This document shows, piece after piece, positions 1 to 5,255 of a stretch of DNA of 10,947 nucleotides; the first letter of the stretch is position 1; every line of letters starts with the position of its first letter. Both the position numbers and the translations under genes were made by a program. Source of the DNA: Candidatus Gottesmanbacteria bacterium (GTDB lineage Bacteria > Patescibacteriota > Microgenomatia > 2-02-FULL-39-11); the NCBI GenBank assembly GCA_016204905.1, contig JACQJU010000090.1, positions 1 through 10,947 on the forward strand, read 5' to 3'. The notes below the pieces were generated by a model that was not told the origin of the DNA, made no database searches, and saw nothing but the letters and a program-made list of their open reading frames with translations.

Positions 1-547
1 ATTTTATAGTGTATATAACAGTCCAAATAGTCATTGAGGTAAGTAAGGAATCGAATAACGCCAGGCGATCGTAGAGAAGAGAAAAGGGGTTTAGGATATA
101 GAGAACTCCGGCAAGGAGAGCTATTTTTTCTGCTCTATTTCGCGGGTCCTGCCATTCGGCAGCCCCATGTCCACCCACAAGGGGACCCCGGCCATGGGGC
201 TCCCCGCCTCGTGTCACCCGCTCAATAAATAGTAATTTAGTAAGCTTATAGATACCTAGTAGGGTAATGAGGCCGAATAAGACGGAAGGGAGTCTTCCAG
301 CCAGGAGATACCAATCGGAAGGAAAAATTTGGAGGAAGATAGCTATAATCCAGGTAAGAAGAGGTGGTTTGCCATCGGTCAGAGAGAGACCCCACTGGGA
401 GTGAGTAGTCTGGATAACTTTGGACCAGTAGATGTAGATAGACTCATCGGTGAAGATGGGGAGGAGAAGAAGATTGTAGAGACGCGTAAATAAATATACA
501 AGTCCTAATAAGAATAAAGGTATATGTGATTTTGTAAATAATTGCAC
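1..547 (-). CDS. GT-C / PMT-type membrane glycosyltransferase, N-terminal part (runs off window start)
   Basis: This minus-strand frame is open from a GTG at 547 down to base 1, about 182 codons, with the C-terminus outside the window. A TAA lies in frame just upstream, and GTG is the only plausible early start; no clear ribosome binding site is seen. The protein begins with a hydrophobic helix (about residues 9-32). A first external loop follows with the acidic pair D34-E35, then GKPP at 59-62, further hydrophobic segments, and the GRLPSVLFG motif (84-92). This order matches the dolichyl-phosphate-mannose / ArnT-like GT39 family, which transfers a sugar from a polyprenyl-phosphate donor on the outer face of the membrane. 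Acceptor and sugar cannot be read from the sequence. Residues 110-135 are encoded by a GC-rich 78-bp repeat and sit in the loop between two predicted membrane helices. The following segment, NRAEKIALLAG then NPF, resumes the family pattern. Confidence 0.72.
   Translation of the reverse strand, partial: MQLFTKSHIPLFLLGLVYLFTRLYNLLLLPIFTDESIYIYWSKVIQTTHSQWGLSLTDGKPPLLTWIIAIFLQIFPSDWYLLAGRLPSVLFGLITLLGIYKLTKLLFIERVTRGGEPHGRGPLVGGHGAAEWQDPRNRAEKIALLAGVLYILNPFSLLYDRLALFDSLLTSMTIWTVIYTIK
143..220 (+). repeat. 78-bp GC-rich in-frame palindromic element, copy 1 (inside glycosyltransferase gene)
   Basis: This block matches 9481-9558 at 75 of 78 positions; the differences are at element positions 12, 69 and 70. 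It is about 73% GC inside AT-richer DNA. Its ends are the short inverted repeat CGGGT / ACCCG. An internal inverted repeat, AGCCCCATG (160-168) with CATGGGGCT (193-201), adds to the quasi-palindromic character. Its length is a multiple of three. On the minus strand it contributes 26 codons (110-135) of the glycosyltransferase without a stop. No target-site duplication is visible. The flanking host DNA carries CTATTT (135-140) and AAATAG (227-232), a 6-bp inverted repeat around the insertion. It resembles Rickettsia palindromic elements in behaviour; I do not recognise the sequence family. Confidence 0.88.
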
Positions 548-550
548 TCT

Positions 551-584
551 ACGATTTTAACATATATACACTCGGCTAAATCGT
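551..584. promoter_or_regulatory. 7-bp inverted repeat upstream of the glycosyltransferase start
   Basis: ACGATTT (551-557) and AAATCGT (578-584) form a perfect 7-bp inverted repeat immediately upstream of the minus-strand GTG at 547. The AT-rich centre could include a minus-strand -10 region. An operator is possible, but nothing else in the sequence supports a specific regulator. Confidence 0.3.
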
Positions 585-599
585 AAAAGTGACCTATAG

Positions 600-628
600 T
601 TGAAAAGAAATGGGAAAAGTACTATAAT
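600..628 (+). promoter_or_regulatory. Strong sigma70-like promoter within nested inverted repeats
   Basis: TTGAAA (600-605) and a perfect TATAAT (623-628) are separated by the ideal 17 nt, predicting transcription to the right from about 635. The -35 lies inside one arm of a perfect 9-bp inverted repeat, GTTGAAAAG (599-607) with CTTTTCAAC (650-658). A smaller GGGA / TCCC pair (612-615, 628-631) is nested inside. The arrangement suggests an operator or an early hairpin. The transcript would have a leader of nearly 390 nt before the lipoprotein gene, or could be a separate small RNA. Confidence 0.65.
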
Positions 629-839
629 CCCGCAACTTAGAAAAAAATACTTTTCAACCACCCATTTATGGCTAAAAACTGATCCTGAATCCTTTTGGGG
701 TCGGTTTCTTGCTATAAAAGGCAAGAAGTTTTATGAGGCAAACCAGTTCTTTTTTTTTGCAAACTGGACTTGCTAAATAGAACCAATTTTATATTTCTTG
801 CACTTTAACAATCTGCGGATAAATGTCATTTCCGGTGGA

Positions 840-898
840 AAATCAGCCAGGAAGTGGGTTGAGAATGTTTTTATCTCGATCGACTTTCTGGCTGGTTT
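840..898 (+). other. Long hairpin in the leader upstream of the lipoprotein gene
   Basis: Positions 840-855 (AAATCAGCCAGGAAGT) pair with 883-898 along 16 bp, counting two G-U wobbles. After one G/G mismatch the helix continues: 857-864 pairs with 874-881, again with wobbles, leaving a loop of about 9 nt at 865-873. There is no T-tract after it, so it is not an intrinsic terminator. It could be an mRNA-stabilising structure, a small-RNA body or a protein-binding site. A perfect Shine-Dalgarno sequence follows 7 nt later. Confidence 0.6.
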
Positions 899-905
899 AT
901 AGACC

Positions 906-916
906 AAAGGAGGTGA
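906..916 (+). promoter_or_regulatory. Perfect anti-anti-SD sequence with no start codon
   Basis: AAAGGAGGTGA is a full-length complement of the usual 16S rRNA 3' tail, much stronger than any ribosome binding site used by the genes in this window. No ATG, GTG or TTG lies at the normal spacing. The GTG at 913-915 overlaps the motif and meets a stop after three codons. It may be a ribosome standby or sequestering site for the lipoprotein mRNA, or a relic of a lost gene start. Confidence 0.5.
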
Positions 917-1023
917 CTATATAAGACAATAAAACTAGCCAAAGAGGGAGCAGAAGCTTCCTGCATCCAATCGATGCGAACGATACCCAAACCCTATTCT
1001 GTAGTCAGATTCGGAGGAAAAAC

Positions 1024-2826
1024 ATGTTTCATCGTAAAACGTGGGGCGCTTTCGCGTTCCTCGTGTCTCTCAGTTTCTTGCTGCTCAGTTCGTGTGGTGG
1101 TCCCGCCCTTCCACTGCGCAGCGATATGGGTACCGACGGCCTCACAAGCGTCGTGACATACAATCTTCAAGGGCCGGCCGGCACGGAGAAGGAAAAAAAC
1201 ATCGCGGAATTGCGCGGTGTGAACGAAATCGCTCCTCAGCTCCAGCTTCAAACGGTCTTCGGCAAGCTCCCTGGCTCGAAAACCCAGGATGTACAGATCA
1301 CGCTGCCGAACGGTGTGAATGCCCAAGCTTTGGGTATGGTTAAAACCAAGCGCTTCGGCGGACTTTCGCACTTCATGACCGTTGAATCAGCCACGTACAC
1401 AGCCTTAGACCGGTATGGCACTATTGTCTGTGGAGCCAAAATCAGACTCGATTTTAACCGGAACTTGCAACAGTATCTGGATATAGAGCGGCGGGACTTT
1501 CAGTCGCTGTGGTACTACGATATCCCCTGTTCGCAAGACGGGAGTCAGATTACCCTGCGACTCGAAGAGTCTAAGCTTCGGGCGTTGGTGCTCAACGAGG
1601 TGTGGCAATCTCGGATTGCCTGGGGGAGCTTTTTCTTCAACTGGGGCCACTCGGTGACCTCGGTGGGAGGAGTCGCAACCTCTTGGCCAGGCGGATGGTG
1701 GACGCGTATGGACGTGCCCAACACTCAGTATGACGCCATGGGCGCTGCTAACTTCGTCAATACAATGGTGAAAGATCTCGAGTCATCTCCGAACCCTTGG
1801 CTCGAGTACACACCTGATGGTCTGTTTGACAAGTCGGGGGCGTATCTGATCTATTCCGCGGCGGACGCGGATAAGTACTTCACTTTTGATCGGATACTCC
1901 TGAACCGGCAGACTGAATACGCCGTGTTTTACCGTCCCAATAAGAAGACCCCGTGGGACTATATCATCGTCCGGCCGGTGTATAACTACGAGTTCAACGA
2001 CGCCGGACAGGTGTGGGCCAACATAAAAGGTTGGGGTACCGATCCCTTTAGTGGACGCCTCGATGAGCAAGGTATGCCGAAGGACGCTAATGATAGTGTG
2101 ATTGCTGAACTGGAGCGTATCGGCTGGATGAACGCTCCGAATGCGAGTCTGGAGCAACTCCAGTTCGTCTCCCGCGATGGTCGTATCCTTTACACCATGA
2201 CCATCCGAGCATTCGTTGGCGCCAACGACTCGCTCGTCATCTTTGGCCCGGTCCAGCCGAACTTGCAGCAGATCCGGCAAGATGCGCCAACCGGTGAGGT
2301 GCAGCCCAAGCCCATCCTTTACGACGACAAGGGTAAGGTTCTCCCACAGGAGCAGCAACCCTACACAGATCAGCAGTGGGCGGACTTTCAGCGAGAAGCA
2401 ACGATCTGGAACTATCTCAAGGATAATCCGTTTCACGTCGGGGCTGATCTGCTGGTGCAGTACCGTTTCGCCGACAATACTTCGTGGGCACCCATTATTT
2501 GTCATGATTCAGATGGCGATGCCTATACGTGTGGGTACAGGCCGGTTGAGTGGAATCTCTCCACCAGCTATTACTTTGATGGACAAGTACGCAAACCGTG
2601 GCTGGTGAGCCAGCTTCTCGGCGAAGTGGGCGTACGCACACTTGGTATGTCCTACGCCAGCGGGCGCTTCGAGGGCACAGGGATGCTTTTCGGCATGGCA
2701 CAGCAATTGTTTCAGGAAGAGTTCTACTCTGGTATCACTCAAGAGTCAATCTGGCGCTTTGACGCTCGTGCGTCGCAGCTGCCGGAAACACTGGCGAAGG
2801 CGTGGGCCGAGTTGAACAACAAGTAA
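1024..2826 (+). CDS. Large secreted lipoprotein of unknown function
   Basis: The product is 600 residues. GGAGG at 1013-1017 sits 6 nt before the ATG and decides the start. Residues 1-24 are a classic lipoprotein signal: H3-R4-K5, a hydrophobic core, then the lipobox LSSC with C24 as the expected lipidated cysteine. There is no aspartate at +2. The remainder has no further membrane helix, so it should be anchored to the outer face of the membrane. It is rich in Trp, Tyr and Asn/Asp, with four other cysteines (C136, C169, C493, C503) that could form disulfides. A DSDGD acidic motif at 495-499 resembles a calcium-binding loop. I do not recognise the family. Sampled lines run near 55-60% GC with G/C-ending codons, clearly unlike the trp genes, which suggests different ancestry or strong expression-related codon choice. 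It appears to be a single-gene unit with its own terminator. Confidence 0.85.
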   Translation: MFHRKTWGAFAFLVSLSFLLLSSCGGPALPLRSDMGTDGLTSVVTYNLQGPAGTEKEKNIAELRGVNEIAPQLQLQTVFGKLPGSKTQDVQITLPNGVNAQALGMVKTKRFGGLSHFMTVESATYTALDRYGTIVCGAKIRLDFNRNLQQYLDIERRDFQSLWYYDIPCSQDGSQITLRLEESKLRALVLNEVWQSRIAWGSFFFNWGHSVTSVGGVATSWPGGWWTRMDVPNTQYDAMGAANFVNTMVKDLESSPNPWLEYTPDGLFDKSGAYLIYSAADADKYFTFDRILLNRQTEYAVFYRPNKKTPWDYIIVRPVYNYEFNDAGQVWANIKGWGTDPFSGRLDEQGMPKDANDSVIAELERIGWMNAPNASLEQLQFVSRDGRILYTMTIRAFVGANDSLVIFGPVQPNLQQIRQDAPTGEVQPKPILYDDKGKVLPQEQQPYTDQQWADFQREATIWNYLKDNPFHVGADLLVQYRFADNTSWAPIICHDSDGDAYTCGYRPVEWNLSTSYYFDGQVRKPWLVSQLLGEVGVRTLGMSYASGRFEGTGMLFGMAQQLFQEEFYSGITQESIWRFDARASQLPETLAKAWAELNNK

Positions 2827-2852
2827 GGAGGAAATCCGCAGATTTTTTTTGC

Positions 2853-2917
2853 AAGAGCCCTACAACAACATGTGGTCTGACCGATGAGGTCGTTTGTTGC
2901 CTGTGGGGTTCTTTTTT
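2853..2917 (+). terminator. Rho-independent terminator after the lipoprotein gene
   Basis: AAGAGCCCTACA (2853-2864) pairs along 12 bp, with two wobbles, to TGTGGGGTTCTT (2902-2913). An inner GACC / GGTC hairpin (about 2879-2891) fills the loop. A T6 tract ends the structure at 2912-2917. It separates the lipoprotein unit from the trp leader. Confidence 0.8.
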
Positions 2918-2943
2918 GGGATGAAATCTCTATTTGACAGATA

Positions 2944-2952
2944 TGGTATGAT
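2944..2952 (+). promoter_or_regulatory. Extended -10 promoter of the trp operon
   Basis: TGGTATGAT is an extended -10 (TG-N-TATGAT), predicting a start near 2959. A consensus-looking TTGACA at 2934-2939 is only 7 nt upstream, too close to act as its -35. The extended -10 can work without one. The site lies directly after the lipoprotein terminator and before the structured leader. Confidence 0.55.
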
Positions 2953-3100
2953 ATTAGGAGTTAATAAAAGCGATGATGAGGGATGGTTGGACCCTCGGAG
3001 CTGACCCTAATCAGGTACGGAGGCGAAACCGTAAAAAGACAAGCAACATGTGTCGCAGAAGCGGAGCATGTCAAGAATGAGGTTAGCTCATATTGATTTG

Positions 3101-3124
3101 TCCCGGCGCGAGTCGGGATTTTTT
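3101..3124 (+). terminator. Mid-leader terminator-like hairpin (or T-box Stem III)
   Basis: TCCCGGC (3101-3107) pairs with GTCGGGA (3112-3118) across a GCGA loop, followed at once by T6 (3119-3124). By shape it is a complete intrinsic terminator. By position, 15 nt ahead of the antiterminator, it could be the Stem III found in T-box leaders. If it terminates, a short leader RNA of about 165 nt would be made constitutively. Confidence 0.6.
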
Positions 3125-3139
3125 ATGAGTTAATAAACT

Positions 3140-3168
3140 AAGGTGGCAACGTGTAGGAATACACCCTT
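3140..3168 (+). promoter_or_regulatory. T-box antiterminator with UGGC bulge
   Basis: AAGG (3140-3143) pairs with CCTT (3165-3168), and GTGT (3151-3154) pairs with ACAC (3161-3164). Between the two helices lies the 7-nt bulge TGGCAAC (3144-3150), matching the conserved UGGNACC except for one base. The UGGC pairs with a GCCA acceptor end; bacterial tRNA-Trp carries G at the discriminator position. Its 3' strand is shared with the terminator, so only one of the two can form. Confidence 0.8.
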
Positions 3169-3206
3169 GAGTATCCCGATATTTTTCGGGAGAAAGAGGG
3201 TTTTTT
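3163..3206 (+). terminator. Regulated terminator of the trp T-box, abutting trpE
   Basis: ACCCT (3163-3167) pairs with AGGGT (3197-3201). After an internal loop, TCCCGA (3174-3179) pairs with TCGGGA (3186-3191), and the T6 tract is 3201-3206, ending at the base before the trpE ATG. The trpE ribosome binding site GAGGG (3196-3200) lies in the 3' arm. The terminator fold therefore also hides the translation start. Confidence 0.8.
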
Positions 3207-4580
3207 ATGGGAAAAAATATATTTGAGGATATACACCTGGGGAAATATCAGGAGGAAAAAATTGATCTGCCTCTGTCTGCTTTTGAGGCCTTCAAGAGGC
3301 TTTATTCGTCGTGCAAAAATATATTTCTACTTGAGTCTTTGGGAGAGGAGGGAAGATATAACCGCTATTCTTATGTAGGATTTGACCCTCCAGTTACGAT
3401 TGAGTCTAAAGGAAAGGAGTTAATTGTCAATAATAGAATAGAGAAAGTAGACAATCCTTATACATATCTTTCCCAGTTTTCAATTCTTCAGCGTAAACAA
3501 AAAGAATTGGGAGGTTTTAGCGGTGGGTTGGTGGGGTATTTTTCTCATGAGGCGGCGAAATATTTTGAAGAAGCCTTTGTAGGATATGCAAATCATGAGT
3601 TTCCTGATTTTTGTTTTGGGTTTTACTCGGATGGACTCAAATTTGATAAAAAAACGAGGAAGTGTACTTATTTTCATCATGGGTCCTCCAGACTCAGAAA
3701 AGTCTATAGTCTTCTTCATAACTCTGGGGAATTAGAAGAATTTTCCTATAGAAATCTTAAAGCAGGAAAGGGTGAAAAAGACCATTACGTCATGGTTTCA
3801 AAAGCTAAAGACTATATAAAAAATGGAGATATTTTCCAAGTAGTTTTGTCTTTAAAAAGTTATTTTCATATTAGTGGGGATACGCGAAGAATTTATGCAA
3901 ATTTAAGACAGATAAATCCCTCACCTTATATGATATATATGAAATTTGAGGAGAAAGAGATAATTTCGGCAAGTCCGGAACTACTCATAAGAGTAAAAGG
4001 AAAAGAGATCGAACACTTTGGGACTTTGGCGGGGACGGCAAAAAGGGGGAGAGATGAGAAAGAAGATACGTTGTTGGAAAAAGAACTATTAGATGATGAG
4101 AAGGAGAATGCCGAGCATATGATGTTGGTGGATCTAGCTAGAAATGATGTAGGAAAAATAAGTGATTTTGGGAGTGTGAGGGTAGAAAAACAGATGAGTG
4201 TGAAAAAGTTTAGTCATGTACAACATCTTTATTCGGAAATAAGAGGGAAACTCAAAAAAAAGGAAGACGCTTTTTCGGCGCTGTCTGCCTGTTTTCCGGC
4301 GGGGACGTTGACAGGGGCACCAAAAGTGGAAGCGATGAAGATAATATCCGAACTTGAAGGTGAGTCCCGCGGACCATATGGAGGCGTGGCGGGATATTTT
4401 TCACTCAGTGGGGAGGCAATGATGGCGATTTTAATCAGATCATTATTTATAGATGGAAACAGTGCTTATACCGAGACTGGTAGTGGGATTGTTTTGGATA
4501 GTCTAGCGGAAAAAGAATATCAGGAAATAATAAATAAACAGAAAGCGATGGAGGAAGCGTTAAAGAATGCAGCAATGTAA
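3207..4580 (+). CDS. trpE: Anthranilate synthase component I
   Basis: TrpE makes anthranilate and pyruvate from chorismate, using ammonia supplied by TrpG; it is the first committed step of tryptophan synthesis. The 457-residue product is of normal to slightly short length. Visible signatures are LLES at 41-44 and NPSPYM at 237-242, the two parts of the tryptophan feedback site. Chorismate-utilising core motifs are SPELL (256-260), AGT-x-x-RG (275-281), AEHMMLVDLARND (302-314), QHLYSEIRG containing H340 (339-347), PAGTLTGAPK (364-373) and ETGSGIV (423-429). Retention of the feedback motifs suggests allosteric inhibition in addition to the RNA control upstream. The ATG directly follows the leader terminator, with GAGGG 6 nt before it. 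Expected to act as a cytoplasmic complex with TrpG. Confidence 0.96.
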   Translation: MGKNIFEDIHLGKYQEEKIDLPLSAFEAFKRLYSSCKNIFLLESLGEEGRYNRYSYVGFDPPVTIESKGKELIVNNRIEKVDNPYTYLSQFSILQRKQKELGGFSGGLVGYFSHEAAKYFEEAFVGYANHEFPDFCFGFYSDGLKFDKKTRKCTYFHHGSSRLRKVYSLLHNSGELEEFSYRNLKAGKGEKDHYVMVSKAKDYIKNGDIFQVVLSLKSYFHISGDTRRIYANLRQINPSPYMIYMKFEEKEIISASPELLIRVKGKEIEHFGTLAGTAKRGRDEKEDTLLEKELLDDEKENAEHMMLVDLARNDVGKISDFGSVRVEKQMSVKKFSHVQHLYSEIRGKLKKKEDAFSALSACFPAGTLTGAPKVEAMKIISELEGESRGPYGGVAGYFSLSGEAMMAILIRSLFIDGNSAYTETGSGIVLDSLAEKEYQEIINKQKAMEEALKNAAM

Positions 4581-4604
4581 CAATGTTCCAATGCAACAAT
4601 GAGA
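4573..4604 (+). repeat. Four tandem 8-nt units across the trpE/trpG junction
   Basis: Four consecutive octamers of form CAATGNNN start at 4573, 4581, 4589 and 4597. The first contains the trpE TAA stop (4578-4580), and the last provides the GAGAGG ribosome binding region of trpG. The array sets the spacing between the two genes and looks like slippage-type expansion. Confidence 0.7.
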
Positions 4605-4616
4605 GGTAATATTTTT

Positions 4617-5195
4617 ATGAAGGCGCTGATCATCGATAATTATGATTCGTTTACCTATAACCTGTACCAAATGATAGGAGAGTTGGGAGGGAATCCTGTG
4701 GTAGAGAGGAATGATAAGTTGACGATAGAAGATATAAAAAAGAAAAACTTTTCTCGGATAGTAATTTCTCCGGGCCCGGGGTCTCCTGATGATTTGGGCT
4801 ATTTTGGGATATGTAGGGAAGTAATAGTGACGTTGGGTAAAACGATTCCTCTTTTGGGAGTATGTCTAGGTCATCAGGGAATAGTTTCGGCCTTTGGAGG
4901 GAAGGTGATACGGGCAGGAACGATAAAGCATGGGAAGCAAAGCGGTGTGAAACATAACGGCCAATATATTTTTAAGAATGTAAAAAATCCGCTTATAGGT
5001 ATGAGGTATCACTCATTGATGGGAGAAAAAGAAACTATGCCAGAAGCATTAGAAGTAACCGCAGAATCTTTGGATGATGGGGCGGTGATGGGAGTAAGGC
5101 ATAAAGCGTATCCTATCTTTGGTGTGCAATTTCATCCAGAATCTATCGGTACAAAAGATGGAAAATTGATGTTAAAAAATTTTTTATCAATTTAA
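4617..5195 (+). CDS. trpG: Anthranilate synthase component II (glutamine amidotransferase)
   Basis: TrpG hydrolyses glutamine and passes ammonia to TrpE. I place the start at the ATG at 4617, giving 192 residues beginning MKALIIDNYDSFTYN. This is the family N-terminus and has GAGAGG (4601-4606) at a 10-nt spacing. An in-frame ATG at 4599 would add six residues but lies before that binding site. Class I amidotransferase motifs are all present: SPGPGSP at 51-57, the nucleophile C83 in LGVCLGHQ, HGK at 105-107, and H173 with E175 in FHPES. No truncation or odd residue is seen. A free-standing glutaminase gene next to trpE is the common arrangement. Another synthase such as PabB could share it, but none is visible here. 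Confidence 0.95.
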   Translation: MKALIIDNYDSFTYNLYQMIGELGGNPVVERNDKLTIEDIKKKNFSRIVISPGPGSPDDLGYFGICREVIVTLGKTIPLLGVCLGHQGIVSAFGGKVIRAGTIKHGKQSGVKHNGQYIFKNVKNPLIGMRYHSLMGEKETMPEALEVTAESLDDGAVMGVRHKAYPIFGVQFHPESIGTKDGKLMLKNFLSI

Positions 5196-5212
5196 TAACA
5201 ACGGTTTATTGG

Positions 5213-5228
5213 ATATGCGACCGCATAT
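5213..5228 (+). other. Small hairpin in the trpG/trpD gap
   Basis: ATATGC (5213-5218) and GCATAT (5223-5228) form a perfect 6-bp stem with a GACC loop in the 60-nt gap. The sequence after it is only moderately T-rich (positions 5237-5247), so termination would be weak. An RNA-stability or partial attenuation role is possible. Confidence 0.4.
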
Positions 5229-5255
5229 TGAATAGACTTTTGTTTTTGGAGAATT

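Larger units (their letters stand above)
548..1023. other. 476-nt non-coding region between divergent genes
   Basis: No convincing coding frame was found here. Besides the promoter and hairpins listed separately, it holds a 7-bp stem TTCTTGC (706-712) with GCAAGAA (721-727). It also holds a weaker stem of CCAGTT with AACTGG around a T9 run (about 745-770). A short ATG frame starting at 974 overlaps the lipoprotein gene out of frame and has no family features. The region reads as the long 5' leader of the lipoprotein gene, or as a small-RNA locus followed by that gene's own leader. Confidence 0.6.
2959..3206 (+). ncRNA. T-box-type leader RNA of the trp operon
   Basis: The roughly 248-nt untranslated leader ends in a T-box antiterminator (3140-3168) competing with a terminator (3163-3206). 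T-box leaders bind an uncharged tRNA: a codon in the leader reads the anticodon and the antiterminator bulge pairs with the tRNA 3' end. Both the bulge (UGGC, matching GCCA) and the downstream genes point to tRNA-Trp. The 5' part folds into successive hairpins: GAGGG/CCCTC at 2978-2996, TACGG/CCGTA near 3015-3032, a longer hairpin closed by ACATG/CATGT near 3047-3072, and ATGAG/CTCAT near 3078-3092. The first hairpin loop contains UGG twice (2984-2986, 2988-2990) and is my candidate specifier. I could not fit the canonical Stem I, so the decoding region is less certain than the antiterminator. Confidence 0.7.

Noticed and set aside
143..220. The GC-rich repeat as a CRISPR repeat or an ordinary terminator
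   Set aside because: There is one copy per locus, far apart, with no spacer array or T-tract, and each copy is translated as part of a conserved gene.
745..770. T9 run as an intrinsic terminator
   Set aside because: The T-run is in the loop of the CCAGTT/AACTGG stem, not after it, and no strong stem precedes it directly.
974..1156. 60-codon frame overlapping the lipoprotein start
   Set aside because: It has no ribosome binding site or family features and is mostly covered by the lipoprotein gene in another frame.
1783..2505. Long minus-strand frame of 240 codons inside the lipoprotein gene
   Set aside because: It is antisense to a gene with a signal peptide, a good ribosome binding site and a terminator. 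It has no family motif; GC-rich codons often leave the opposite strand open.
2934..2939. TTGACA as the -35 box of the trp promoter
   Set aside because: Only 7 nt separate it from TATGAT, and nothing like a -10 lies 16-18 nt downstream; the extended -10 alone is the better reading.
2983..3096. 37-codon frame in the trp leader, considered as an attenuation leader peptide
   Set aside because: It contains no Trp codon and its possible ribosome binding sequence touches the ATG. The downstream T-box explains regulation better.
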